64,000 nucleotides of DNA from UBA4722 sp041690995 (GCA_041690995.1 JBEPVM010000004.1:1-64000); one strand, 5' to 3'. Counted from the first letter of the stretch, positions 26,183-35,545 are shown. Numbers and translations are program-made. Notes: generated by a model from the letters alone, not told the origin.

Positions 26183-27091
26183 ATGCGAAAGCGCTTTGGT
26201 CAGCATTTTCTACGTGACTCGCAGGTAATTCAATCGTTGGTCGATAGGATAGCACCCGAACAAGGACAGTGTATGGTAGAGATTGGTCCAGGGCAAGGCG
26301 CGTTGACTCTGCCTATTTTAGAAAAAGTGGGGCGACTGGATGTCGTTGAGCTGGATCGTGATTTGATTCCCGCCTTAAAAACGCATTGTACGGAAAAAGG
26401 TGATTTAATTGTCCACCAAGCGGATGCCTTGAAATTTAATTTTGCGAGTTTGGTTCAGGCCGATCTGATCTCTCATCCTGCGCTGCGAGTCATTGGTAAT
26501 TTACCTTATAATATTTCGACGCCACTCATTTTCCATTTATTAAACTATGCTGCATTGATTATAGATATGCATTTTATGCTGCAAAAGGAAGTGGTTGACC
26601 GTTTGGCGGCGCAACCTGGAACGGGCGAATATGGACGTTTGAGTATTATGGTGCAATACCATTGTCAGGTGACTTCGCTTTTTAATGTGCCGCCTTCTGC
26701 GTTTTATCCTATGCCTAAGGTAGAATCGAGCGTGGTGCGTTTGATTCCTTATCAAGTTTCGGTTGAAGAAAGTTTAGATAAAGTTTCAGCACTCCAAACA
26801 GCACAATCCCTGTGCTTGACGATGCCATCCATGGCATCGAGTCGTGCTGAAACCTTATCTAAACTTTCTTCTCACGTGCAGAGAAATTTTCCTGTCGCGA
26901 AAAACTATCTGCATTTTTCTGTTCTTGTTCGAGAGGCATTTTCATATCGCCGTAAGACATTACGTAATAGTTTAAAAAATCAGGTGAGTGATGAAGAGTG
27001 GTCTCAAATGGACATTAATCCTAAGTTGCGGCCAGAAGAATTGCGTGTCGAAGATTATATATATATCAGTAATCGGTTACAGCAAAAATGA
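26183..27091 (+). CDS. rsmA: 16S rRNA dimethyladenosine transferase with palindromic in-frame insertion
   Basis: Dimethylates A1518 and A1519 of 16S rRNA. The N-terminal MRKRFGQHFL, VEIGPGQGALT (SAM motif I) and IGNLPYNIST (catalytic NLPY) motifs are intact, as is PPSAFYPMPKVESSVVRLIP, and the C-terminal domain resumes at REAFSYRRKTLRNSL. Between these, residues about 195-230 have no counterpart in E. coli KsgA and are encoded by a 107-nt palindrome (separate entry). Length 302 against 273 in E. coli. The downstream apaH ATG overlaps the stop by 4 nt, the conserved rsmA-apaH arrangement. Confidence 0.94.
   Translation: MRKRFGQHFLRDSQVIQSLVDRIAPEQGQCMVEIGPGQGALTLPILEKVGRLDVVELDRDLIPALKTHCTEKGDLIVHQADALKFNFASLVQADLISHPALRVIGNLPYNISTPLIFHLLNYAALIIDMHFMLQKEVVDRLAAQPGTGEYGRLSIMVQYHCQVTSLFNVPPSAFYPMPKVESSVVRLIPYQVSVEESLDKVSALQTAQSLCLTMPSMASSRAETLSKLSSHVQRNFPVAKNYLHFSVLVREAFSYRRKTLRNSLKNQVSDEEWSQMDINPKLRPEELRVEDYIYISNRLQQK
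26765..26871. repeat. Palindromic element inserted in frame in rsmA
   Basis: Inverted arms of 28 nt, 26765-26792 and 26844-26871, match with one mismatch (gaagaaagtttagataa... against its complement). The 51-nt centre contains a second palindrome, gatgcca-tcca-tggcatc, near 26821-26838. The whole lies between conserved parts of RsmA and keeps the frame open, like the Rickettsia palindromic elements that insert in protein genes. No second copy was noticed in this window. Confidence 0.85.
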
Positions 27092-27891
27092 ATTATGCCA
27101 TTGGTGACATCCAAGGTTGTTTCAGCGTGCTGGAAAGATTGCTTGCGCATATTGAATTTGATCCTGCAAAAGATAGATTATGGTTTACAGGTGATTTAGT
27201 CAATCGTGGGTCGCAGTCTTTAGAAACATTGCGATTTATTAAAAATTTAGGCGAACACCATGTGGTTGTGCTGGGTAACCATGATTTGCATTTGCTGGCA
27301 TTGTTTTATGGTGTACGCCATGGATGGAAAGAAGATACACTCGATGCTGTTTTAAATGCGCATGATTGCAGTGAATTAATGATATGGTTAAGCCAAAAAC
27401 CTTTGTTATATCACGATGCAGATTTAGGTTTTACGATGGTTCATGCAGGTCTTGCCTCGAGTTGGGATTTAGCAACAGCAAAAAGATTAGCGAAAGAAGT
27501 AGAAACAGTGATGCAGGGTCCATCAGCCAGTGATTTTTTTAAAAATATGTATGGAAATTTTCCTGATCATTGGGATGAACAATTGACTGGCTGGGATAGG
27601 CTGCGTTGTATCACGAATTATTTGACGCGGTTGCGTTTTTGTCATCAAGACGGGCGTATGGAGTTCCATGCGAAAGGCAAGTGTGAATCATCACCTGATT
27701 TAATTCCCTGGTTTAAAGTAAAACCGCGAGCAAATTCAGATTTAAAAATTATTTTTGGCCATTGGGCGGCGTTAGAAGGGGTGACCCATACTCCAAATGC
27801 GTATGCCCTAGACACAGGTTGTGTCTGGGGCTATCAGCTTACTGCGATGCGGTTGGAGGATGAGAGGCGGTTTAGTGTTATGAGCTTGTGA
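27088..27891 (+). CDS. apaH: Bis(5'-nucleosyl)-tetraphosphatase, symmetrical
   Basis: Hydrolyses Ap4A to two ADP. Metallophosphatase motifs: AIGDIQGCF (GD-x-x-G), WFTGDLVNRG (GDxxxRG) and VVLGNHDLHLL (GNHD), then MVHAGLASSW and IIFGHWAALEG. Length 267 (E. coli 280). Its ATG overlaps the rsmA stop. Its last 14 nt overlap the 3' end of the converging coiled-coil gene. Confidence 0.96.
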   Translation: MNYAIGDIQGCFSVLERLLAHIEFDPAKDRLWFTGDLVNRGSQSLETLRFIKNLGEHHVVVLGNHDLHLLALFYGVRHGWKEDTLDAVLNAHDCSELMIWLSQKPLLYHDADLGFTMVHAGLASSWDLATAKRLAKEVETVMQGPSASDFFKNMYGNFPDHWDEQLTGWDRLRCITNYLTRLRFCHQDGRMEFHAKGKCESSPDLIPWFKVKPRANSDLKIIFGHWAALEGVTHTPNAYALDTGCVWGYQLTAMRLEDERRFSVMSL

Positions 27892-29125
27892 AGGAAAACA
27901 AACTTTTTTTCGGCGGTGCATCTATACCTTCTTCTTTTTCAATAGATTTTATTAAAGCCTTTATCTTGTTTTTGCCAGTGACAGTAGAGAATCCAAAAAA
28001 GTTTAATCCAGAGCTACCTCTAAGCGTTGGATTTTTTCTTCCTGTGGATACCATCTGAGTTTGAAGAGTCGTTAATATATCTTTTGCTTCAGCATAAGTA
28101 TTATTTTGATTGTCGGCTGTGAGAAAAGAATTGAATTTTTCTATTGCGGCTTTAATAGATTCTTGTCTGGCTGTTATAATCTTTTTTATGCTTTCATCTT
28201 TTTCAAGTGAATAGTCGTTATTTAACCGCGTTATTTCTGTATGCAATCCTTTATAAACATTTAAATAACATATTTTTTGGGCTAATTGTTTCCACTGATT
28301 TGCTATTAATTCCGATTGCTCTTGCGCAGCAATATTTTGAAGTCTTTCTATCTTTTTTACAAAGTAACGTGCATGATTTCTCATGCTAGCATCATAATCA
28401 CAAGCTTTCGCATCCTCAAGTTCTTCCTGGTGTCGCGAGTAAAAATCTTGTAACGATTTCTTTGCCAATTCTAAATCTTCTTTTAATTTTTTAAGTTCTT
28501 TATTTCCTAATATTAAAGGTTTCTGAGCAGCCGCATCATCTTCTATAGTATGGATTCGGGATGAAGAACTATCGTTTTCTTGCAAAAGTTGTAGATCATT
28601 CTGCAGCAAAGCACAAATTTCCTGAAGATCGCTTGAACCAAAATTCTCAGACGTATTATTAGTAGGTTTTTTTATTTTTTTCGCTTGTGTTTCTTTCTCA
28701 TACGCCTGTTTAAGACGATTATATTCCTGGGCATTTGTAGCTGGAACACAATTATTAAATAGATTTTCCAAGTCCTTCGTGCGGGTATGGTCTTTAACAA
28801 AGGTTGTAGAAAGAGCGTTATAAAACCCCATTAATTTTATAGCAATAGTCCCTTGGTAGCTTAACGCTTCCTCTATGCTATTCAATTGAAAGTCATCTAA
28901 ATTTTCTCTATATGTTGTCTTGAATACAAACCATCTAAATAGCACTTTTTGTAAGAGAGCATTAAGTTTGTTTCTTGCATGGGTATCGTTTCGTAATTGT
29001 TGAGCTTCTTTAATCGTATTCTCTATTGCTTGGTAATTGTCTACAGTGAGCATCGGTTCGCTTACTTCGCCATTGACCATGTTTAATTCATAACGATAAG
29101 GCTGGTTGTTTCTATTAAGTGACAT
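27878..29125 (-). CDS. Large coiled-coil protein of unknown function; possible secreted effector
   Basis: A 415-residue hydrophilic protein with no signal peptide or membrane helix. Heptad-like coiled-coil stretches occur near 180-320 (for example KELKKLKEDLELAKKSLQDF and the KKIERLQNIAAQEQSELIAN region), with a Ser-rich linker near 185-195. The extreme C-terminus is K-K-S-L-F-S-F-T-S-S after an acidic E-K-E-E-G-I-D segment, which loosely resembles type IV (Dot/Icm) effector tails. The segment GLNFFGFSTVTGKNKIKALI recalls short C-terminal helices seen in other orphans of this kind. I do not recognise a family; the effector role is inference. Confidence 0.6.
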   Translation of the reverse strand: MSLNRNNQPYRYELNMVNGEVSEPMLTVDNYQAIENTIKEAQQLRNDTHARNKLNALLQKVLFRWFVFKTTYRENLDDFQLNSIEEALSYQGTIAIKLMGFYNALSTTFVKDHTRTKDLENLFNNCVPATNAQEYNRLKQAYEKETQAKKIKKPTNNTSENFGSSDLQEICALLQNDLQLLQENDSSSSRIHTIEDDAAAQKPLILGNKELKKLKEDLELAKKSLQDFYSRHQEELEDAKACDYDASMRNHARYFVKKIERLQNIAAQEQSELIANQWKQLAQKICYLNVYKGLHTEITRLNNDYSLEKDESIKKIITARQESIKAAIEKFNSFLTADNQNNTYAEAKDILTTLQTQMVSTGRKNPTLRGSSGLNFFGFSTVTGKNKIKALIKSIEKEEGIDAPPKKSLFSFTSS

Positions 29126-29210
29126 AAGGCATTTCTCCCCACAAATAAAAAATTATAAGAAATAATACAGCTTTTTGATGTAAAAATCGAGCTTTATATT
29201 GCAGAATAGA

Positions 29211-29702
29211 CTATTTTCGATCTAATACTTTGAAACTATAAGAATAATTGTTTTCTTTATCTGGCGCATGATCGAGGCGTTCGACTTCCTGCCATTCGGC
29301 TAGATTTAGCTCAGGAAAGTAGGTATCCCCTGGAATATCTTGATGGATTACTGTGAGATATAAACGCTGTGTGAGGGGTAAGGTTTCTTGAAAGAGTAAT
29401 GCCCCGCCAATAATGAAAATTTCTTCGCTTTTTTGTTCAGAAGCGGTGGTTAAAGCGCTTTCTATTGAATGAGCCACGATACAGCCAGGTGCTTGAAACT
29501 GTAGATCTCGACTAATAACGATATTACATCGACCTGGTAATGGACGGCCAATAGATTCATAGGTTTTACGACCCATTAAAATAGGTTTTCCCAGGGTGAT
29601 TTTTTTGAAATGCTTTAAATCCGCAGGCAGGTGCCACGGGAGTTGGTTGTTTTTGCCAATCACACGATTGGTGGACATGGCTATAATAGCGGAGATGCGC
29701 AT
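29211..29702 (-). CDS. folA: Dihydrofolate reductase
   Basis: Reduces dihydrofolate to tetrahydrofolate with NADPH. Visible signatures are the N-terminal SAIIAMSTNRVIGKNNQLPW, the catalytic acidic residue region HLPADLKHFK, GRKTYESIGRPLPGR and the IFIIGGALLFQETL cofactor segment. Length 163 (E. coli 159). A separate SDR resembling pteridine reductase lies 2 kb away and could back it up. No unusual features. Confidence 0.97.
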   Translation of the reverse strand: MRISAIIAMSTNRVIGKNNQLPWHLPADLKHFKKITLGKPILMGRKTYESIGRPLPGRCNIVISRDLQFQAPGCIVAHSIESALTTASEQKSEEIFIIGGALLFQETLPLTQRLYLTVIHQDIPGDTYFPELNLAEWQEVERLDHAPDKENNYSYSFKVLDRK

Positions 29703-29867
29703 GGATCAGAATCCTAATTGACGGTGTCGTCTTTGTATGGTTAAGCTAAGTCCAAAATTATACAGTATTTTTTTTAAGATGCAGTCACAAAAATTAATAT
29801 GTACATGGCAAAATAATTGAAAGATGCTAAAATGATGGTATTAACATCAGATGTATACAGGTGAACT

Positions 29868-30119
29868 ATGAATAATTCCACTTTAGTTTCTGTTCGGGTG
29901 AAACCAGAAGTAGCTCAGCGTTTAGAATTATTAGCTGAAGCTACCAAACGATCAAAATCTTATTTGGCAGCGGAAGCGCTAGAAGAGTATTTAGATATTC
30001 ATGAATGGCAAGTACAGGCTATTCAAGAGGGCATCGAAGCAGTCAACCATGATGAAACAGAAAGCATTGAAGATGTAAGAGAATATTGGAAACAACGCCT
30101 TGACGATTCGACTCACTAA
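29868..30119 (+). CDS. parD: Ribbon-helix-helix antitoxin (ParD/CopG-like)
   Basis: 83-residue antitoxin. The N-terminal strand LVSVRVKPEVAQRLELLAEA and the following helix KSYLAAEALEEYLD form a ribbon-helix-helix fold that binds the operator; the acidic C-terminus (residues 50-83) wraps the toxin. AGGTGA precedes the ATG. The partner toxin starts inside its last 20 nt. Confidence 0.88.
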   Translation: MNNSTLVSVRVKPEVAQRLELLAEATKRSKSYLAAEALEEYLDIHEWQVQAIQEGIEAVNHDETESIEDVREYWKQRLDDSTH

Positions 30120-30384
30120 ACCGGCTATTAATGACTTGCGTGAAGTCGAAGCCTATATTTGCCAGGATAATCCATCGGCCGCGGTCAATACTGTTAATCG
30201 TATATTGGAAGCCATCGAATATTTAGAAAAATTTCCTGGGATAGGAAGAGCTGGGCGGGTGCCAGATACTCGTGAGCTAATCATTAATGGCATATCTTTT
30301 ATTGCCATTTACCAAGTTCGTATGCAAGTTATTTTTATATTACGTGTTTTACACGCGGCCAGGAAGTGGCCACAAAAATTATAG
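30100..30384 (+). CDS. parE: ParE/RelE-superfamily toxin
   Basis: 94-residue toxin of the RelE/ParE superfamily. It has IRLTKPAINDLREVEAYI at the N-terminus, LEKFPGIGRAGRVPDTRELI in the middle and the closing hydrophobic strand with V-L-H-A-A-R-K-W-P. The H-A-A-R-x-W ending fits ParE rather than RelE, so gyrase poisoning is more likely than mRNA cleavage, though this is not decidable here. The start is TTG inside the end of the antitoxin gene, giving coupled, antitoxin-first expression. Confidence 0.87.
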   Translation: MTIRLTKPAINDLREVEAYICQDNPSAAVNTVNRILEAIEYLEKFPGIGRAGRVPDTRELIINGISFIAIYQVRMQVIFILRVLHAARKWPQKL

Positions 30385-30399
30385 GGTATCTTACTTTTT

Positions 30400-31575
30400 T
30401 TACAAATCTCGTTGTCGATCCTGGAACGTAAAACCACGCAGGGGTTGCACATAATTCTTAGCAAGTGCCATGACTTTGATAGCTTCTCCCATTTGCGAGG
30501 GAAGCGTGAGTGTTTTGATGGCTTGTGTTTGTTGATAGCGGGAGATGGGATCATTTATTTCTGTTTTTTGCGCGAGTTCAAGTAGATCGCAATGTAATAA
30601 AAAAGCGGCCTGGGTGGTATACCCTGCCAATGTACACTCTGCTGTAGAGGCGCTTTCAATGATACTTGTGAAATCGACATGGGCTGTTATATCTTGTAGC
30701 CCGATGAATTGAAAAGGGTCATCATGTCGATGATGTTGGTAATAACACATGAGCGTGCCTGCGTTGCGATCGGGGTGATAATAGTCGGATCTTCCATAGC
30801 CATAATCAAATAACAAAATAATGCCTTTGTTTAGGCAATGTGCCACTGATTGTATCCAGTGGGGTAGTAAAAGATTGATTTCGGATGTATAGCCTGGGGA
30901 TCGTGAGTGATCTTCTGAAATAAATGTAAGGCGTTCTTCTAATTCAGATGTGGGGGGTGCGGGCTGCCAGGTAAAATGGTCTTTTTGCCAAGTCACATAT
31001 TGTTCTTTCATACTTGTTTTATTCTTTATTCTATCGAGTGTAAAACGATGAACGGGCATGGCATCCATCACTTCATTGGCGATAATAATGCCATTGAATA
31101 GAATAACAGGTAATTCATTTAGCCAGATAATACGTGAAAGTAAATGCGGAAGATTTTGTGATAGTAAATCGTGCTGACGTTCGCGTAATTCAGCGCTGAT
31201 TTCAAGAATAAAATAATGTTCAGGCAAGCTATTTAATTTTTCTAAAGTAATTAGTAAATCTTTGGCAAAAACACCTGAGCCAGCCCCTATTTCGAGTATA
31301 TCTCCGCTTTTTAATTCTGTTAGAATTTGTCTGCATTGTGCCGCAATACATTGTGCAAAGAGATCAGTGATTTCGGGAGCCGTGACAAAATCGCCTTGTC
31401 TACCGAATTTGAGTTGTCCTGCGGAATAATATCCTAATCCGGGCGAATATAAAGCGAGTTCCATGAAACGGGCAAAACTGATTAAGCCATTTGATTGCTT
31501 TATTTCTTGGCGAATGATTTGTGTGAGTTGATCACTGTGGAGATGTGCCGTGTGGCTGGGAGTAGGTAATTTCAT
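30400..31575 (-). CDS. MidA-family SAM-dependent methyltransferase
   Basis: COG1565/DUF185 family, the bacterial relatives of NDUFAF7, which methylates an arginine of a complex I subunit. The N-terminal FARFMELALYSPGLGYYSAG, the GDFVTAPEIT motif, the SAM-binding ILEIGAGSGVFAKDLL, IIANEVMDAMPV and LLFDYGYGRSDYYHP are all diagnostic. Length 391, complete. The bacterial substrate is not firmly known. It converges with parE and diverges from the SDR. Confidence 0.92.
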   Translation of the reverse strand: MKLPTPSHTAHLHSDQLTQIIRQEIKQSNGLISFARFMELALYSPGLGYYSAGQLKFGRQGDFVTAPEITDLFAQCIAAQCRQILTELKSGDILEIGAGSGVFAKDLLITLEKLNSLPEHYFILEISAELRERQHDLLSQNLPHLLSRIIWLNELPVILFNGIIIANEVMDAMPVHRFTLDRIKNKTSMKEQYVTWQKDHFTWQPAPPTSELEERLTFISEDHSRSPGYTSEINLLLPHWIQSVAHCLNKGIILLFDYGYGRSDYYHPDRNAGTLMCYYQHHRHDDPFQFIGLQDITAHVDFTSIIESASTAECTLAGYTTQAAFLLHCDLLELAQKTEINDPISRYQQTQAIKTLTLPSQMGEAIKVMALAKNYVQPLRGFTFQDRQRDL

Positions 31576-31617
31576 AGAATAGATTATAATGTAATCTTTT
31601 CTCTGAGGGGAAATAAT

Positions 31618-32367
31618 ATGCGGAAAAAATATAATAAAAAGGCACGGGTGGCGTTGATCACAGGGGCAGGGCGGCGCATTGGAGCTGAAATGGCTCGATT
31701 TTTACATGCACAGGGGATGAATGTTGTTTTACATTATTATCAGTCAGAGAAATCGGTTAAAACGCTATGCGCGGCACTGAATAAGCAACGAAAAAATTCA
31801 GCTTTTATTGTTCAAGCGAATTTATCTATCTTCGATCATTTAAGTCAATTGATTCAGAAAACTATAGAATTTTGGGGATACTTAGATGTAGTAGTGAATA
31901 ATGCATCTGTTTTTTATAAAACAAAAGTAGGGGAGGTGAACAGTAAGGCGTGGGATGGGTTGATGGACACCAATCTCAAGGCGCCTTTTTTTTTAGCGCA
32001 AGCTGCTTTTCCTTATTTAGCTAAACGACTAGGGTGTATTGTGAATATTGCAGATATACATGCTGCTCGTCCTCTGCGGGATTACTCTGCCTATTGTATT
32101 TCTAAGGCGGGTTTGTTGATGCTGACACAGGCATTGGCGCGTGAATTAGCGCCGAATGTGCGTGTTAATGCGGTATCGCCAGGGAGTATTGTTTGGCCAG
32201 AAGATAAAAATAGTTTGTCCAAGGTCATGCAAAAAAAGATCATTAGCCGTACTGCCTTGCAACGACAAGGTAACGCAATCGACATTGCTAAAGCAGTATT
32301 ATTTTTAATTCAGGAAGCAGATTATATGACAGGCCAAACTATTACTGTGGATGGCGGGAGAGGGTAG
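31618..32367 (+). CDS. SDR-family pteridine reductase
   Basis: Short-chain dehydrogenase resembling FolM/PTR1, which reduce dihydromonapterin, dihydropteridines or dihydrofolate with NADPH. LITGAGRRIGAEMARFLH contains the T-G-x-x-x-R-I-G cofactor motif with the pteridine-reductase arginine. NNASVFY is the conserved Asn strand, and the catalytic pair is Y-C-I-S-K. RVNAVSPG and GQTITVDGG close the fold. Length 249. The substrate is inferred from the R-R-I-G and N-N-A-S-x-F-Y features; a plain 3-oxoacyl reductase is less likely. Confidence 0.85.
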   Translation: MRKKYNKKARVALITGAGRRIGAEMARFLHAQGMNVVLHYYQSEKSVKTLCAALNKQRKNSAFIVQANLSIFDHLSQLIQKTIEFWGYLDVVVNNASVFYKTKVGEVNSKAWDGLMDTNLKAPFFLAQAAFPYLAKRLGCIVNIADIHAARPLRDYSAYCISKAGLLMLTQALARELAPNVRVNAVSPGSIVWPEDKNSLSKVMQKKIISRTALQRQGNAIDIAKAVLFLIQEADYMTGQTITVDGGRG

Positions 32368-32455
32368 GGTGGGAGTTTTCAGGTTCCTGTATTTTTCCAA
32401 GTAAAAAGTGTATTGTGGATGGGGTAAAACGAGATACTAAGAATTAGGAATTATC

Positions 32456-34174
32456 ATGAATTTTTTACGCATCACAGATAAAGCTTATCCTAATTATTGG
32501 GACATGATTGCTTTGATTTTAGTATTGGGCATGATTACCTTATTGGCCTGGGTTGCGAAACAAATGGTAGTGCCTTATCAACTGGGACAGGCGATTCCTA
32601 TTTCGTTAGATATTCATTATTTGCCCGGGTATGCGTTACGCACAGTGTTGCGGATGTTGATTGCGTTATGTTTCTCATTGCTATTTACTTTTACTTTTGC
32701 AACATGGGCTGCAAAAAGTAAACGGGCTGAGCGTATTATTATCCCTTTTATTGATATCATGCAGTCAGTGCCTATTTTAGGATTTCTTTCTATTACGGTT
32801 GCAGGATTTATTGCTTTGTTCCCAGGAAGTTTATTGGGGCCTGAGTGCGCTGCTATCTTTGTTATTTTCACATCGCAGGCGTGGAATATGGCGCTGGGTT
32901 TTTACCAAACGGTCCGTTCAGTACCCGCCGAATTAAATGAAGCGGGTAATATGTTTCATTTATCTGCGTGGCAACGTTTTTGGCGTATTGACGTGCCTTT
33001 TTCTATGCCTGGGTTGTTGTGGAATATGATGATGTCTATGTCCGCAGGCTGGTTTTTTGTCGTGGCATCGGAAGCAATCTCTGTGGCAAATCAGAATATT
33101 ATGTTACCTGGAATAGGTTCTTATATTACGGTTGCAATTAATTCAATGGATATCCACGCGATAGGCTATGCTATTTTAGCGATGTTCATAGTGATTTTAT
33201 TGTATGACCAATTGCTTTTTCGCCCTTTGGTCTCTTGGGCGACAAAATTTAAAGCGGAGAAAATCGCGCAAGAAAATGTAGAAGTGCGTTCGTGGTTAAT
33301 TTATCTGTTGCATCGAACCCGATTTCTGCGTTACCTGGGCTTGCAAATGGCTTATTTATTTGACTGTTTTGTCAATATAAGTTTCTTAAGATCGAAGCCA
33401 ATATATTCTTCTCACTCCCCGAAGATTCGACGTTATTTTAGTTGGTTATGGAATATTGTGCTAGTGCTTGCGCTAGCTCGTATTTTAGTTTTTTTAAATC
33501 ATTTTATATTTCATAGTATTTCTTTAGTAGAAGTAAGCCATGTTTTTCTTTTAGGATTAGTAACGGCGCTGCGTGTGCTTTTTGTCGTGGTTATATGTAC
33601 GGTTATTTATGTGCCCGTGGGTGTGTGGGTCGGGTTGAGACCGGGTGTTGCGCATATTGTGCAGCCCATCGCGCAATTTCTCGCAGCGTTTCCAGCCAAT
33701 TTATTATATCCTCTCGTGGTTGTTTTAATTGTGACGTATCATTTAAATGTGAATATATGGGTAACGCCGTTAATGATCTTAGGCGCGCAATGGTATGTGT
33801 TATTTAATGTGGTGGCGGGTGCGTCTGTCATACCGAAAGATTTATTGGAAGTTGCGGATAATTTAGGTTTAAGTGTTTGGTTGCGATGGCGTTGTTTGAT
33901 TTTACCTGCTATTTTTCCTTATTATATTACGGGTGCAATTACGGCCGTAGGCGGGGCTTGGAATGCAAGTATTGTCGCAGAGGTAGTGAGATGGGGGGAT
34001 CATACATTAGTTGCAACTGGCCTTGGCGCTTATATTTCTGAGTACACCTCTAAAGGAGATTTTACGAACATTGCTTTAGGAATTGGTGTCATGTGCCTAT
34101 TAGTATTGGTTTTTAATCGCTTAATATGGCGTCCTTTATATGTGCTATCGCAGCAGCAGTTTATGCTTGATTGA
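32456..34174 (+). CDS. Fused double permease of a NitT/TauT-type ABC transporter
   Basis: A 572-residue protein with two homologous BPD_transp_1 permease halves (about 70-275 and 350-560), each with an EAA-type loop: PAELNEAGNMFHLSAWQRFW in the first and PKDLLEVADNLGLSVWLRWR in the second. About 12 hydrophobic helices. The single-chain fusion replaces the usual homodimer. It is followed 9 nt later by its ATPase, but no periplasmic binding protein is nearby, so the substrate (nitrate, sulfonate, bicarbonate or another small anion in relatives) is unknown. Confidence 0.87.
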   Translation: MNFLRITDKAYPNYWDMIALILVLGMITLLAWVAKQMVVPYQLGQAIPISLDIHYLPGYALRTVLRMLIALCFSLLFTFTFATWAAKSKRAERIIIPFIDIMQSVPILGFLSITVAGFIALFPGSLLGPECAAIFVIFTSQAWNMALGFYQTVRSVPAELNEAGNMFHLSAWQRFWRIDVPFSMPGLLWNMMMSMSAGWFFVVASEAISVANQNIMLPGIGSYITVAINSMDIHAIGYAILAMFIVILLYDQLLFRPLVSWATKFKAEKIAQENVEVRSWLIYLLHRTRFLRYLGLQMAYLFDCFVNISFLRSKPIYSSHSPKIRRYFSWLWNIVLVLALARILVFLNHFIFHSISLVEVSHVFLLGLVTALRVLFVVVICTVIYVPVGVWVGLRPGVAHIVQPIAQFLAAFPANLLYPLVVVLIVTYHLNVNIWVTPLMILGAQWYVLFNVVAGASVIPKDLLEVADNLGLSVWLRWRCLILPAIFPYYITGAITAVGGAWNASIVAEVVRWGDHTLVATGLGAYISEYTSKGDFTNIALGIGVMCLLVLVFNRLIWRPLYVLSQQQFMLD

Positions 34175-34183
34175 GGAGTGATT

Positions 34184-35518
34184 ATGCAAGATGCTATTCA
34201 ATTATCAACGCAGTCATCAACAATAATGCCACCGTTGATTGAAGTCGTGAATGTCCAAAAAAGTTTTAGTAAAGGCGATGGTCAAGAATTATTAGTATTA
34301 GATGATATTAATTTTCGGATGAACGAAGGTGAAATTGTTGCTGTATTAGGGAAATCGGGTTCTGGAAAATCAACGCTATTGCGTATTATGGCAGGTCTGG
34401 TGCAACCCAGCGCAGGCACTATTTTTTATCGGGGGCAACCTGTGTATAGCCCAGTGCGTGGTATTTCGATGGTGTTTCAAACATTTGCTTTATTACCTTG
34501 GTTGACGGTATTGCAAAATGTAGAGTTAGGTTTAGAAGCCTTAGGCATTGCACGTGAAGAGCGGCGTGTGCGTGCCTTGCAGGCGATTGATACGATAGGA
34601 TTAGACGGTTTTGAGACCGCTTTCCCTAAAGAATTATCAGGGGGTATGCGGCAGCGTGTGGGTTTTGCGCGTGCGCTTGTCGTAAATCCCGATATTTTAT
34701 TAATGGATGAACCTTTTTCTGCATTGGATGTACTCACAGCAGATAACTTAAAAAGCGATTTATTGGATTTGTGGCAAACTAAGAAGACAGGGCTGCATGG
34801 TATTTTATTTGTGACACATAATATTGAAGAAGCTGTACTATTAGCAGATCGAATTATTGTATTTAATAGTAACCCGGGTTCTATACGAGGAGAATTAAAA
34901 GTGACGTTACCGCATCCGCGTCATGATATGGACCCTCGTTGCCGTAACCAAATTGATCGTGTGTATACATTGATGACCACGCAGCCACAAACAGCATCGG
35001 GTGAGACTGAAGGCTCCCAGCCTATTGATTTAGGTTATCGTTTGCCAGATGCGAGCGTTGCAGAAATTACAGGATTATTGGAAACGCTGAATGCGCCTGA
35101 AAATAATGGTAAGATGGATCTGCCTGATGTGGCTGATATATTGATGTTAGATATTGATGAATTATTTCCTCTCACAGAATTATTGGAAATTTTGCATTTT
35201 GCAACGGTATCCAAAGGGGATATTACGATTACAGGTGTCGGCAAGGCATTTGTGGAAGCCGATATTTTGGAGCGAAAGAAAATATTTTTACAGCAATTAA
35301 AAAAATACGTACCATTGGCACGTTATATTTTCGAGCAATTGACACGCCACCCGCGACATCGTGCTTTAGAAGAGAATTTTTTATCTTTGCTCGAAGATTA
35401 TTTGACTGAGAAAGAAGCCTCCCGTATTTTGCAGACAGTCATTGAGTGGGGTCGTTATGCCGAGTTATTCGCTTATGATTATAATGCAGGTGTGCTGAGT
35501 TTAGAAAACCCAAATTAA
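34184..35518 (+). CDS. NitT/TauT-type ABC transporter ATP-binding protein with C-terminal AAA-associated domain
   Basis: Partner ATPase of the fused permease. Walker A is GKSGSGKST, the signature is LSGGMRQRVGFARALV and Walker B LLMDEPFSALDV. After about residue 270 comes an extra domain (from DLGYRLPDASVAEITGLLET to the end) matching the AAA-associated C-terminal domain found in a subset of nitrate/sulfonate-like ATPases. I choose the ATG at 34184 because GAGGAG stands 5 nt before it; a GTG 6 nt upstream is in frame. Confidence 0.88.
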   Translation: MQDAIQLSTQSSTIMPPLIEVVNVQKSFSKGDGQELLVLDDINFRMNEGEIVAVLGKSGSGKSTLLRIMAGLVQPSAGTIFYRGQPVYSPVRGISMVFQTFALLPWLTVLQNVELGLEALGIAREERRVRALQAIDTIGLDGFETAFPKELSGGMRQRVGFARALVVNPDILLMDEPFSALDVLTADNLKSDLLDLWQTKKTGLHGILFVTHNIEEAVLLADRIIVFNSNPGSIRGELKVTLPHPRHDMDPRCRNQIDRVYTLMTTQPQTASGETEGSQPIDLGYRLPDASVAEITGLLETLNAPENNGKMDLPDVADILMLDIDELFPLTELLEILHFATVSKGDITITGVGKAFVEADILERKKIFLQQLKKYVPLARYIFEQLTRHPRHRALEENFLSLLEDYLTEKEASRILQTVIEWGRYAELFAYDYNAGVLSLENPN

Positions 35519-35545
35519 TTTATTCAATCACGGAGGATAGTAAAA

